A stretch of DNA of 64,000 nucleotides from Streptomyces sp. HPF1205 (GTDB lineage Bacteria > Actinomycetota > Actinomycetes > Streptomycetales > Streptomycetaceae), in assembly GCF_020400825.1 (NCBI RefSeq), contig NZ_JAINVH010000010.1, forward strand, positions 124,001 through 188,000, read 5' to 3'. The position numbers and the translations under genes are program-made. Below, in pieces: positions 27,707 through 36,321 of this stretch (position 1 is the stretch's first letter; every line of letters starts with the position of its first letter). The notes beneath the pieces are model-generated. The model was not told the origin of the DNA and made no database searches. It saw only the letters and a program-made list of their open reading frames with translations.

Positions 27707-28708
27707 TCAGCCGCGGTGCCGGCGCACCGCGACCGCGACGGCCGCCGCGGCCGACACCGCCGCCGCCGTGGTGGGCAGGGGGTGGCGGGCGGCCATGGAC
27801 TGGTAGGAGCGTGCCGCGGACCGGTCGTCGAAGGCGCCGTGGGCGCCGTGGTCGGTGCCCGGCGCCTCGTCGACCGGGTGCCACAGGTTGTCGGGGCGGA
27901 CGGTGTCCGCCTCACCGGTCTGCTGGGAGGCGTATCCGGTACGGGCCAGGTAGCGGTCGAGCAGGCCGGCGGCGACCTTCTCGCCCAGCACGGTGGCCAC
28001 CGTGGAGGCGCCCACGTAGTACTGCTTGCGGCGCGGGTGGTCGGCGGCGTGCACCACGGCCCGGGCGGCGACCTCCGGCTGGTAGATCGGCGGCACGGGC
28101 TGCGGCTTGCGGGGCAGCCGGGATCGCACCCAGGAGAACTGGGGGGTGTTGACGGCCGGCATCTGCACCACGGTGACGCGGATGCGGCTCTTGTCATGCA
28201 TCAGCTCGGTGCGCAGCGAGGAGGTGAAGCCGTTCACGGCGTGCTTGGCGCCGCAGTAGGCGGACTGCAGCGGGATGGAGCGCTCCCCCAGCGCGGAGCC
28301 CACCTGCACGATCACCCCGCTGTCGTGCGGGCGCATCAGGCGCAGGGCGGCCCTGGTGCCGTTGACGAAGCCCAGGTAGCTGACCGCGGTGACGCGCTCG
28401 TACTCCTCCGCAGTGATCTCGGTGAACGGGGCGAAGACGGAGGCGAAGGCGACGTTGACCCACACGTCGACGGCTCCGAACGCACCCTGGGCGGCGTCCG
28501 CGGCGGCTTCCACGGCTTGGTGGTCGGCCATGTCGGTGGGCACCGCGAGGGCGCGGCCGCCCAGGGCCTCCAGCTCGGCCGCGGCGGCTTCCAGGCCGGC
28601 CCGGCCGCGGGCGAGCAGCACCACGTTGTCCCCGCGTGCGGCGAACTGCCGGGCGCAGGCCCGCCCGATCCCTCCGCTGGCACCGGTGACGACGACTGTC
28701 CGGGTCAT
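27707..28708 (-). CDS. SDR family oxidoreductase with C-terminal hydrophobic tail
   Basis: A 333-residue classical short-chain dehydrogenase with TGASGGIG at residues 8-15, an NVAF motif where NNAG is usual, Ser in VGSALGER and the Tyr-Lys pair in SAYCGAKHAVNGF. After the catalytic domain come about 80 extra residues ending in a hydrophobic segment (TAAAVSAAAAVAVAV) and RRHRG, suggesting tail anchoring to the membrane. ATG 28708 overlaps the GH15 stop as ATGA, so the two are coupled. Substrate unknown. The NNAG change is seen in some SDR subgroups and need not mean loss of activity. Confidence 0.87.
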   Translation of the reverse strand: MTRTVVVTGASGGIGRACARQFAARGDNVVLLARGRAGLEAAAAELEALGGRALAVPTDMADHQAVEAAADAAQGAFGAVDVWVNVAFASVFAPFTEITAEEYERVTAVSYLGFVNGTRAALRLMRPHDSGVIVQVGSALGERSIPLQSAYCGAKHAVNGFTSSLRTELMHDKSRIRVTVVQMPAVNTPQFSWVRSRLPRKPQPVPPIYQPEVAARAVVHAADHPRRKQYYVGASTVATVLGEKVAAGLLDRYLARTGYASQQTGEADTVRPDNLWHPVDEAPGTDHGAHGAFDDRSAARSYQSMAARHPLPTTAAAVSAAAAVAVAVRRHRG

Positions 28709-30558
28709 GCTTGGTGGTCCTCTCCGTACGGTGTGGTGAGCCGGGCGGCGCTCTCCAGCAGCAGGGCGTGGACGAACGCCTGCGGGATGTTCCCGCGCTG
28801 CTGCCGCTGGGCGACGTCGTACTCCTCGGCGAACAGTCCGGCGACGCCGCAGGCCGAGCGGTTGCGTTCGAACCAGCGGTGGGCGGCGATCCCGTTGCCC
28901 TGCTGATGCTCGGCCAGTGCCATGAGGAAACCGCAGAGCACGAAGGCGCCCTCGGCCTCGGGCAGCGGGCGGCTGTCGTGGCGGAAGCGGTAGGCGAAGT
29001 GGTCGTCGGTGAGCCGCTCCCGGTAGACCCGCAAGGTGGCGCGGGTGCGCGGGTCGCTCGCGGGCAGTGCCCCGCGGATGGGCGGCAGCAGCAGCGCCGC
29101 GTCGGGGGCCGGGTCGTCCGGGGAGCGCTGCCAGTGGCCGTCGGGGTGCAGCGCCTCCGCCGTGGTGGCGGCCAGCAGGCTCTCCGCGAGTCCGGTCCAC
29201 TCCCCCGTACGCGAGTCGTGCGGCACGGCCGCGGCCAGGGCGCGCAGCCCCGCCACGCAGGTCAGCCGGCTGTGCGTCCACCGGCGCGGGCTCAGCTCCC
29301 AGATGCCGGCGTCGGGTTCGTCCCGGCGCCTGCCGACAGCGTCCGCGGCGGTCGCGGCCGCGGTCAGGCCGTCGCGGTCCAGCCGGCCGTGCCGGGCAGC
29401 CGCGGCGAGCAGCAGCAGCGCCTCGCCGAACGCGTCGAGCTGGAACTGCCCGCGCACCTTGTTGCCGATCACGTCGTAGCCGCCGGGGTAGCCGGGCAGG
29501 TTCAGCCGCCGCTCGCCCGGTATGGGCCCGCCGTCGGGGGTGTACGCGGGGGCGAGCCGCGGCCCGTCCTGGTGCAGCCTCGCGGTCACGAAGCGCACGG
29601 CGTCGTCCAGCAGTTCGTACGCGCCGGCGGCGGCCGCCGCCTGGCCCGCGTAGCACTGGTCGCGGATCCAGACGTAGCGGTAGTCGTAGTTGCGGCCCTC
29701 CTCGGCGCGTTCGGGAAGGCTGGTGGTGGCCGCCGCGACCATGCCGCCCCCGGCGCCGGTCAGCCCGCGCATCACCGCGAAGGCGTGCCGGGCGTCGGCG
29801 GGCGCGATGGTGTGCGTCATGGACGGGGTGTCCGCCCAGGCCGCCGAGGTCGCGGCCCAGGCCCGGTCGGGGTCCGGCGGTGGCGTGTCGGGCAGCGGGC
29901 CGGTGCCCAGTTCCAGCACCAGGTCGTGGCGGGCGCCGGGGGGCAGGTCCAGCCGGGCGAGGAACCGCTCCCCCGCGCCGTCCGGGTCGGCGATCCGGGC
30001 GTCGCCGGCGCCGGTCCAGCGCAGCCACAGGTCCCCGCTGCGCGCGGTCCACACCCCGGCCTCGTCGCGGTGGGCCCCGGTCAGCGGCGCGCGGCCGTAC
30101 CCGGCGGCGGGGTGCAGCACGACGTCGAGGTGCGCCGGCCCCTCCTGGGCGTGGGTGCGGCGCAGCAGGACGACGCGGCCCGGCTCGCCGGGGCGGGCGA
30201 GCGCCTCCCGGCACTCGGTGACGCCGGTCGCGGTGATCCAGCGGCGCCGCCAGACCAGCGACCCGGGTTCGTAAGCGCCGCCGCCGACGAACCGGCCGCG
30301 GGGGGTGAGCGCGTAGACCCCGGCGCCGCCGATGAGGGTGGCGAAGACGGCGTCGTCGTGCCACCGCGGCGCGCACATCCAGGCCACCTCGCCGCGCGGG
30401 CCGAGCAGCGCCCCGCGCTCGCCGTCGGCGAGCAGGACATGGTCGCGCAGCGACTGCGGCGGGTAGGCGCGGGCCCAGCCGGGCGATCCGCCGTGTGCCC
30501 CGGCCGGAGCCCCGGTCCGCTCGTCCCGCCCGCCGCCGTCCACCGTCGTCCGCCGCAT
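28705..30558 (-). CDS. Glycoside hydrolase family 15 (glucoamylase/trehalase-like)
   Basis: A 617-residue cytoplasmic protein with no signal peptide. The N-terminal beta domain (QSLRDHVLLADGERGALLGP with CAPRWHDDAVFATLIGG) is typical of bacterial GH15. The (alpha/alpha)6 barrel carries EGRNYDYRYVWIRDQCYAGQ and the active-site motif DAGIWELSPRRWTHSRLTC, whose Glu is the expected catalytic acid. It could hydrolyse trehalose or malto-oligosaccharides. ATG 30558 has GAGGAAG close upstream. It lies in a redox/stress-like cluster and is coupled to the SDR behind it, so intracellular glucose release from storage sugar under stress is plausible. Confidence 0.9.
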   Translation of the reverse strand: MRRTTVDGGGRDERTGAPAGAHGGSPGWARAYPPQSLRDHVLLADGERGALLGPRGEVAWMCAPRWHDDAVFATLIGGAGVYALTPRGRFVGGGAYEPGSLVWRRRWITATGVTECREALARPGEPGRVVLLRRTHAQEGPAHLDVVLHPAAGYGRAPLTGAHRDEAGVWTARSGDLWLRWTGAGDARIADPDGAGERFLARLDLPPGARHDLVLELGTGPLPDTPPPDPDRAWAATSAAWADTPSMTHTIAPADARHAFAVMRGLTGAGGGMVAAATTSLPERAEEGRNYDYRYVWIRDQCYAGQAAAAAGAYELLDDAVRFVTARLHQDGPRLAPAYTPDGGPIPGERRLNLPGYPGGYDVIGNKVRGQFQLDAFGEALLLLAAAARHGRLDRDGLTAAATAADAVGRRRDEPDAGIWELSPRRWTHSRLTCVAGLRALAAAVPHDSRTGEWTGLAESLLAATTAEALHPDGHWQRSPDDPAPDAALLLPPIRGALPASDPRTRATLRVYRERLTDDHFAYRFRHDSRPLPEAEGAFVLCGFLMALAEHQQGNGIAAHRWFERNRSACGVAGLFAEEYDVAQRQQRGNIPQAFVHALLLESAARLTTPYGEDHQA

Positions 30559-30654
30559 CCGCTTCCTCACCCCGCCTGGTAGTGCTCCGCCCGTCCGGGC
30601 ACGGCGTGCGGCCGTGCCCGGGCCCCCGCGGACGCCGCCCGCCCGCGGGTCCGG

Positions 30655-32478
30655 TCATCGTTGGTCGTCGGCCCCCGGTCGGTCGCCGCGGTGCCTGCGG
30701 CCGGGCAGCATCTCCTGCACCTTGGCCTTCACGCCCTGCCTGACCATGCCGACGCGGTCGCTGTCGCCGTGCAGTACGGCGGAGGCGGCGGCCTCGATCT
30801 GGTCGAGGGTGGCGTGCGGCGGAATGGGCGGCACGGCGGGGTCGGTGCGGAAGTCGATGACGAACGGCCGGTCGGCGGCCAGCGCCCGCTGCCAGGCGTC
30901 GACGACGCCGCCCGGCTCCTCCACCCGCGTTCCCTCCAGGCCGACGGACCGGGCGAAGTCGGCGTAGCGCACGTCGGGGATGGACTGGGACGGCAGGAAC
31001 TGGGGCGCGCCCTCCATGGCCCGCATCTCCCAGGTCACCTGGTTGAGGTCCTGGTTGTTCAGGACGGCGACGACCAGCCGGGGGTCGCGCCACTGGCGCC
31101 AGTACTTGGCCGCGGTGACGAGTTCGGCCATGCCGTTCATCTGCATGGCGCCGTCGCCGACGATGGCGATCGCCGGCCGGTCGGGGTGGGCGAACTTCGC
31201 CCCGATGACGTACGGCACACCGGGCCCCATCGTCGCCAGCGTGCCCGACAGCGAGCCGCGCATGTGGCCGCGCATGCGCAGGTGGCGGGCGTACCAGTTG
31301 GCGGCCGATCCGGAGTCGGCGGCCAGCACGGCGTTGTCCGGCAGCAGGTCGTCGAGGGCGTGGACGACGTACTCGGGGTTGACCGGGTCGGCGTCGACGG
31401 CCGCGCGCCGCTGCATCACCTCCCACCAGCGGGCGGTGTTCTTCTCGACGGTCTTGCGCCAGTCGCCGTGCCGCTTGGCCTTCAGCATGGGCAGCAGCCG
31501 CTTGAGGGTGCCTGCCGCGTCGCCGACGAGGTTGACCTCGAAGGGGTAGCGCAGCCCGATCATGAACGGGTCGTTGTCGATCTGCACCGCCCGCGCCTGC
31601 CCGAACTCGGGCATGAACTGGGTGTACGGGAAGCTGGACCCGATCACCAGCAGCGTGTCGCAGTCCCGCATCATCTCGTACGAGGGCCGGGTGCCGAGCA
31701 GGCCGATGGAGCCGGTGACGTAGGGCAGGTCGTCGGGCAGGACGTCTTTCCCGAGCAGCGCCTTGGCCACGCCGGCGCCGAGCAGGTCGGCGGCGTGCTC
31801 GACCTCCGCGCGGGCGGCCCTGGCGCCCTGGCCGACCAGGATGGCGACCTTGTGGCCGGCGTTGAGGATCTCGGCGGCGTGCGCGATGTCCTGGTCGGCG
31901 GGCACGGGCGCGTAGTCGGCGACGCCGAGGCTGGAGGGCACCATCTTGAAGGCGTGCGTCGGCGGCGAGTAGTCCAGTTCCTGGACGTCGGCGGGCAGGA
32001 TGACGGCGGTGACGGTGCGCTTGGCGTAGGCGGTGCGCAGCGCGCGGTCCAGGACGTTGGGCAGTTGCTCGGGGACGGTGACCATCTCGCAGAAGTCGGC
32101 GGCGACGTCCTTGAACAGGGTGTGCAGGTCGACTTCCTGCTGGTAACTGCCGCCCATGGCGCTGCGGTTGGTCTGGCCGACGAGGGCGACGACCGGCACG
32201 TGGTCGAGCTTGGCGTCGTACAGCCCGTTGAGCAGGTGGATGGCGCCGGGGCCCGAGGTGGCGGCGCAGACGCCGACCTTGCCGGAGAACTTGGCGTAGC
32301 CGACGGCCTCGAACGCGGCCATCTCCTCGTGCCTGGCCTGGACGAACTGGGGTTTGTTCTCGGCCCGGCCCCACGCCGCGAGCAGCCCGTTGATGCCGTC
32401 GCCGGGGTAGGCGAAGACGTGCTGGACGTCCCACTCGCGCAGGCGCTGGAGTATGTAGTCGGACACCTTGATCGACAC
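30655..32478 (-). CDS. Thiamine-pyrophosphate-dependent enzyme, pyruvate oxidase/dehydrogenase-like
   Basis: A 607-residue TPP enzyme of the PoxB/acetolactate synthase family. The activating Glu is in ARHEEMAAFEA near residue 51. The central domain has LVGQGARAARAEVEHAADLL, and the TPP-Mg motif begins IVGDGAMQMNGMAEL and closes with LNNQDLNQVTWEM. It resembles pyruvate dehydrogenase (quinone) more than acetolactate synthase because of the AYPGDGINGLLAAW N-terminus. The C-terminal tail is Lys/Arg/Asp-rich and could act as a peripheral membrane contact, but it does not match the PoxB amphipathic helix by eye. GTG 32478 follows GAGGAAG. It sits 53 bases behind the FAD/Fe-S dehydrogenase on the same strand. 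Confidence 0.85.
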   Translation of the reverse strand: MSIKVSDYILQRLREWDVQHVFAYPGDGINGLLAAWGRAENKPQFVQARHEEMAAFEAVGYAKFSGKVGVCAATSGPGAIHLLNGLYDAKLDHVPVVALVGQTNRSAMGGSYQQEVDLHTLFKDVAADFCEMVTVPEQLPNVLDRALRTAYAKRTVTAVILPADVQELDYSPPTHAFKMVPSSLGVADYAPVPADQDIAHAAEILNAGHKVAILVGQGARAARAEVEHAADLLGAGVAKALLGKDVLPDDLPYVTGSIGLLGTRPSYEMMRDCDTLLVIGSSFPYTQFMPEFGQARAVQIDNDPFMIGLRYPFEVNLVGDAAGTLKRLLPMLKAKRHGDWRKTVEKNTARWWEVMQRRAAVDADPVNPEYVVHALDDLLPDNAVLAADSGSAANWYARHLRMRGHMRGSLSGTLATMGPGVPYVIGAKFAHPDRPAIAIVGDGAMQMNGMAELVTAAKYWRQWRDPRLVVAVLNNQDLNQVTWEMRAMEGAPQFLPSQSIPDVRYADFARSVGLEGTRVEEPGGVVDAWQRALAADRPFVIDFRTDPAVPPIPPHATLDQIEAAASAVLHGDSDRVGMVRQGVKAKVQEMLPGRRHRGDRPGADDQR

Positions 32479-32531
32479 GGGTCTTCCTCTCGTCGCTGAG
32501 CGGTTGGCGGGCGGCCGGGGGCGCCTTCGGG

Positions 32532-35500
32532 TCAGGTCCGCAGCCGTCGGGTCACGGCCCAGCCGGCGGCGCCCACCGCGCCGGCCGCGGCGGCGGTGAC
32601 GAGCCGGGCGCGCGCCGGCGAGGGCGGCTCGGGGCGCGCGGCCGCCTTCTCCGGGCGGTCGGCGGGCAGACCCGCGTCCAGGCCGAGCGCGAGCACCTCG
32701 GCGAGGTGCAGGGCGCGGCGGTCGGTGCCGCCTTGCTCGATCTGGGTGCGGCAGCTGAAGCCGTCGGCGATCACCAGGGCGCTGGGCGCGGCGCGGCGGA
32801 CCGCGGGCAGCACGCCGAGTTCGCCGACCGCCATGGACAGTTCACGGTGGCCGCGTTCGAAGCCGAAGTTCCCGGCCAGGCCGCAGCAGCCCTCGTCCAG
32901 CACGTCCGCGTCGAGCCCCGCCCGGCGCATCAGTTCCCGGTCGGCGTCGAACTTGGTGACGGCGTGCTGGTGGCAGTGGGTCTGCACGGTGGCCGCGCGG
33001 GTCAGCCGGGGCGGCCGCCAGTCGTCCGGGGCGTGCCGCAGGAGCAGCTCGGACAGGGTGTGGAACTGCCCGGCGAGCCGTTCGAAGTCCTCGTCGTCCG
33101 GCATCAGTTCCGGCGCGTCGGCGCGGAAGACGGCGGTGCAGGACGGCTCCAGGCCGACGATGCGGGTGCCCGCCTCGATCCACGGCCGCAGTGTCCGGGC
33201 GGTGCGCCGCAGCACCCGCTCCGCGACGCCGAGTTGCCCGGTGGAGATCCAGGTCAGTCCGCAGCACACGGGCCGGGTGGGAACGGCCACGTGGAACCCG
33301 GCGTCCTCCAGCACCCGGACCGCCGAGCGGGCGACCGACGGGTGGAAGTAGGTGCTGAACGTGTCGGGCCACAGCACCACGGCCCTGGGGTCGGCGGGGT
33401 CGGGTTCCGGTGTGCCGCGCGAGTGCCACCACCGCAGGAAGGACTCCTCGGCGAACAGCGGCGCGTCGCGGTCGGCGACACCTGCCAGGCGTTTGCCGAG
33501 CCGGGAGACGCCGGGGGCGCGCAGCACCGTGTTGGCGGCCCCGGGTGCCATCGAGGCGGCGCGGGCCCACAGCGGCAGCCAGCCCAGGGCGTAGTGGGCG
33601 GCCGGCCGCAGCCTGCCCTCGTAGTGGTGGGAGAGGAACTCCGCCTTGTACGTGGCCATGTCGACGCCGACCGGGCAGTCGGACTTGCAGCCCTTGCAGG
33701 CCAGGCACAGGTCGAGTGCGTCGCGGACCTCGGTGGAGCGCCAGCCGTCGGTGATCGGCGAGTCGGTGTGGCCGCCGATCATCTCGAACAGCAGCCGGGC
33801 GCGGCCCCGGGTGGAGTGCTCCTCCTCGCCGGTGGCCCGGAAGGACGGGCACATCACGCCGCCCTCGTGGCTGCGGCAGTTGCCGATGCCGACGCAGCGC
33901 ATCACCGCGCGGTTGAAGGAGTGGTCGTCCTCGGGGTAGCCGAAGCGGGCGTCGCGGTCGTCGCGGGGCCGGAAGTCGGCGCCCAGACGCAGGTCCTGGT
34001 CGGTGCGGTGGGGGGCGACGACCTTGCCGGGGTTCATCCGGTCGGCCGGGTCGAACAGTTCCTTCAGCTCGCCGAAGGCGCGCACCAGGCGGTCGCCGTA
34101 CATGATGGTCAGCAGCTCTCCCCTGGCCTGGCCGTCGCCGTGCTCGCCGGACAGCGACCCGCCGTAGGAGACGACGAGTTCGGCGGCCTGCTGGAGGAAG
34201 TCGCGGAAGGCGGCGACGCCTTCGGCGGTGCGCAGGCCGAAGGGGATGCGGGTGTGGACGCAGCCCTGGCCGAAGTGGCCGTACAGGGCGGGGTGGTCGT
34301 AGCCGAAGCGGGCGAACAGGCCCTTGAGGTCGCGAAGGTAGTCGCCGAGCCGGTCCGGCGGTACGGCGGAGTCCTCCCAGCCCTCCCACGTCTCGCGGTC
34401 GTCCGGCGGGCGGGCGGTGACGCCGAGGCCGGCCTCGCGCGCCTTGAGCATGCGCTGTTCGCGGGCGGGGTCCTCGGAGAAGGACACGCCGGGGTCGCTC
34501 TCGTCGCGCCCGATCGCCGCCAGCAGGTCGTGGACCTGCCGCTCGACGTCCTGCTGGGAGTCGCCGGTGAACTGCAGGAGCAGCCAGCTGCCGCCTTCGG
34601 GGAAGCTGCGCAGCGACTGGAGGTGGCTGCCCTCCTCGCGCATGAGCTGGGCCATGCGGTCGTCGAGCGCTTCGAGCTGGCCGGGGTGGCAGTGCTCCAG
34701 CAGGCGGGGCACGTCGTCGGCCGCGGCGCAGATGTCGGGGTAGCCCAGCACCAGGACGGCCTCGGCGGCGGGCACCGGCACCAGTTCCAGCTCGGCGTGC
34801 AGGACGGTGACCAGGGTGCCCTCGCTGCCGACGAGGGCGCGGGCGAGGTTGAAGCCGTTCTCGGGCAGCAGGTCGTCCAGGTTGTAGCCGGACACGCGGC
34901 GCGGGATCTTGGGGTAGCCGCGGCGGATGTCGGCGAGGTAGCGGTCGCCGATGCCCTGCAGGCCCTGGTACAGCTCGGCGCGCCGGTCGCCGATGGCGGA
35001 GACCGCCTCGTACTCCTCGTGCGAGGTGGGACCGACCCAGCAGCGCACGCCGTCGTAGGTGAGGATCTCCAGGCGGCGGACGTTGTCCACGGTCTTGCCG
35101 TACGCCTGGGCGGAGGCGCCGCAGGAGTTGTTGCCGATCATGCCGCCGATGGTGCACTGGCTGTGGGTGGACGGCTTGGGGCCGAACTGCAGGCCGACCG
35201 AGGCGAGTTGGCGGTTGAGGTCGTCCAGGACGATGCCCGGCTCGACCACGCAGGTGCGGGCCTCGGTGTCCACGCAGACCAGTCCGTAGCAGTACTTGGT
35301 CCAGTCGATGACGACCGCGGTGTTGGTGCACTGGCCGGCCAGGCTGGTGCCGCCGCCCCGGGAGAGCACGGGGGCGCCGAAGCGGGCGCAGACGGCTATG
35401 GCGTCGGCCCCGGCGTCCACGCTGTGCGGCACGACCACGCCCAGCGGTATCTGCCGGTAGTTGGAGCCGTCGGTGGCGTAGGCACCCCGGCTCCCCGGGT

Positions 35501-35624
35501 CGAAGCGGACCTCGCCGTCCACCTCGCCGCGCAGGGCGTTCTCCAGGGCCGTGACGTCGATCGCCGTCCCCGGCGAGGGGGCGCCGGGAGCCTGGCCGCG
35601 TGCCTTTCCGCTGATCGTGGTCAT
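32532..35624 (-). CDS. FAD-linked oxidase/Fe-S dehydrogenase (D-lactate dehydrogenase-like) with C-terminal tail anchor
   Basis: A 1030-residue fusion. An FAD_binding_4 domain (PVLSRGGGTSLAGQCTNTAV, then GGMIGNNSCGASAQAYGKTV, about 60-200) and an FAD-oxidase C domain (about 270-560, with LSGEHGDGQARGE) are followed by two cluster-binding segments. These are CVGIGNCRSHEGGVMCPSF and CLACKGCKSDCPVG. CCG domains come next (VCCGLTWISTGQLG and GCCGLAGNFGFE). The last residues form a hydrophobic segment (LVTAAAAGAVGAAGWAV) plus TRRLRT. It likely oxidises D-lactate or a related 2-hydroxy acid and feeds quinone. ATG 35624 is chosen over GTG 35630 because GGAAAGG is 5 nt upstream of it. Confidence 0.9.
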   Translation of the reverse strand: MTTISGKARGQAPGAPSPGTAIDVTALENALRGEVDGEVRFDPGSRGAYATDGSNYRQIPLGVVVPHSVDAGADAIAVCARFGAPVLSRGGGTSLAGQCTNTAVVIDWTKYCYGLVCVDTEARTCVVEPGIVLDDLNRQLASVGLQFGPKPSTHSQCTIGGMIGNNSCGASAQAYGKTVDNVRRLEILTYDGVRCWVGPTSHEEYEAVSAIGDRRAELYQGLQGIGDRYLADIRRGYPKIPRRVSGYNLDDLLPENGFNLARALVGSEGTLVTVLHAELELVPVPAAEAVLVLGYPDICAAADDVPRLLEHCHPGQLEALDDRMAQLMREEGSHLQSLRSFPEGGSWLLLQFTGDSQQDVERQVHDLLAAIGRDESDPGVSFSEDPAREQRMLKAREAGLGVTARPPDDRETWEGWEDSAVPPDRLGDYLRDLKGLFARFGYDHPALYGHFGQGCVHTRIPFGLRTAEGVAAFRDFLQQAAELVVSYGGSLSGEHGDGQARGELLTIMYGDRLVRAFGELKELFDPADRMNPGKVVAPHRTDQDLRLGADFRPRDDRDARFGYPEDDHSFNRAVMRCVGIGNCRSHEGGVMCPSFRATGEEEHSTRGRARLLFEMIGGHTDSPITDGWRSTEVRDALDLCLACKGCKSDCPVGVDMATYKAEFLSHHYEGRLRPAAHYALGWLPLWARAASMAPGAANTVLRAPGVSRLGKRLAGVADRDAPLFAEESFLRWWHSRGTPEPDPADPRAVVLWPDTFSTYFHPSVARSAVRVLEDAGFHVAVPTRPVCCGLTWISTGQLGVAERVLRRTARTLRPWIEAGTRIVGLEPSCTAVFRADAPELMPDDEDFERLAGQFHTLSELLLRHAPDDWRPPRLTRAATVQTHCHQHAVTKFDADRELMRRAGLDADVLDEGCCGLAGNFGFERGHRELSMAVGELGVLPAVRRAAPSALVIADGFSCRTQIEQGGTDRRALHLAEVLALGLDAGLPADRPEKAAARPEPPSPARARLVTAAAAGAVGAAGWAVTRRLRT

Positions 35625-35703
35625 ACGCACCTTTCCGGCCGCCCGCCGCCCGCCGCCCGGCGCGCGTGGCGCCGGGCGGCGGACGTCCGCGGGGCGGCGT
35701 CCT

Positions 35704-36033
35704 TCAGTGGCCGAGGGCCTTGCTGAGCTCTTCCTTGCTCATGTGCGAGCGGCCCTTGATGTTGCGCTGCCTGGCCTCGTTGTAGAGCTGGTCCCTGGTC
35801 GGACCGCCGGGTCCCGACCGGTTGCCGGAGCGCTTGCCGCCGCGCCGTGACGAGGACATGTCCTGGACCGAGGTACGGCTGGCGGTGCGGGCCTCGCCGG
35901 AGCGGGCCCGCTCCTTGTTCACGGTCCGCGAGGCGATCTCCTTCGCGCGCCGCTCGGACTCGCCGCGCTCGCGGGCGCTGTCCTTGATGTGCTCGTACTG
36001 CCGCTCACGTTTGGGCGACGAACCTCGAGGCAT
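35704..36033 (-). CDS. Small basic Rho-N-domain-like protein ('plasmid stabilisation' type)
   Basis: A 109-residue, very charged protein beginning MPRGSSPKRERQYEHIKDSA. The N-terminal 60 residues are Lys/Arg/Glu-rich and probably helical. A Ser/Arg/Gly linker follows, and the last 30 residues (TRDQLYNEARQRNIKGRSHM then SKEELSKALGH) resemble the small helical Rho N-terminal/SAP-like nucleic-acid-binding fold. Homologues in actinobacteria are often named plasmid stabilisation proteins without experimental basis. ATG 36033 has AGAGGTG upstream with a 6-nt spacer; GTG 36042 is an alternative. It precedes the FAD/Fe-S dehydrogenase by 79 bases on the same strand. Confidence 0.75.
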   Translation of the reverse strand: MPRGSSPKRERQYEHIKDSARERGESERRAKEIASRTVNKERARSGEARTASRTSVQDMSSSRRGGKRSGNRSGPGGPTRDQLYNEARQRNIKGRSHMSKEELSKALGH

Positions 36034-36214
36034 GGTGTTCACCTCTCATGCGGGTCTCATGACGGGGGAATGTGCGCGGGGACCCGCGCGCTGTCCGGTC
36101 ATGGCGTTCGCCTGCCCGGCCCGGGACGTCGCACGCACGCTTCTCCAGTCTTGTCACCGTCCGCCGCCCGGGGGCCACCGCACGTACGCCGTTCGGGTGG
36201 GGCCCGGGCACGCC

Positions 36215-36248
36215 GACGGCCCGCACGGTCGCTGCCGTGCGGGCCGTC
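36215..36248. terminator. Hairpin in the pectate lyase 3' region (first of two)
   Basis: A 14-bp perfect stem pairs 36215-36228 (GACGGCCCGCACGG) with 36235-36248 across loop TCGCTG. It lies downstream of the pectate lyase on the minus strand, beyond the second hairpin, and may back it up. The remaining stretch 36034-36214 holds no gene. Confidence 0.55.
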
Positions 36249-36271
36249 GTCACGCGGCTCGTACGTGGTGC

Positions 36272-36313
36272 CCCCGGTACGGGGCCGCGAGGAGGCGCGG
36301 CCCCGTACCGGGG
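36272..36313 (-). terminator. Pectate lyase terminator
   Basis: An 18-bp perfect stem pairs 36272-36289 (CCCCGGTACGGGGCCGCG) with 36296-36313 across loop AGGAGG. It lies 8 bases past the lyase stop on the minus strand. Confidence 0.75.
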
Positions 36314-36321
36314 TCGTACGG

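Noticed and set aside
27707..32434. A 1575-codon minus-strand open frame joining several enzymes
   Set aside because: Only its last third is the real SDR frame; the rest is an out-of-frame reading of the GH15 and TPP enzyme genes, with stop-start overlaps showing separate genes.
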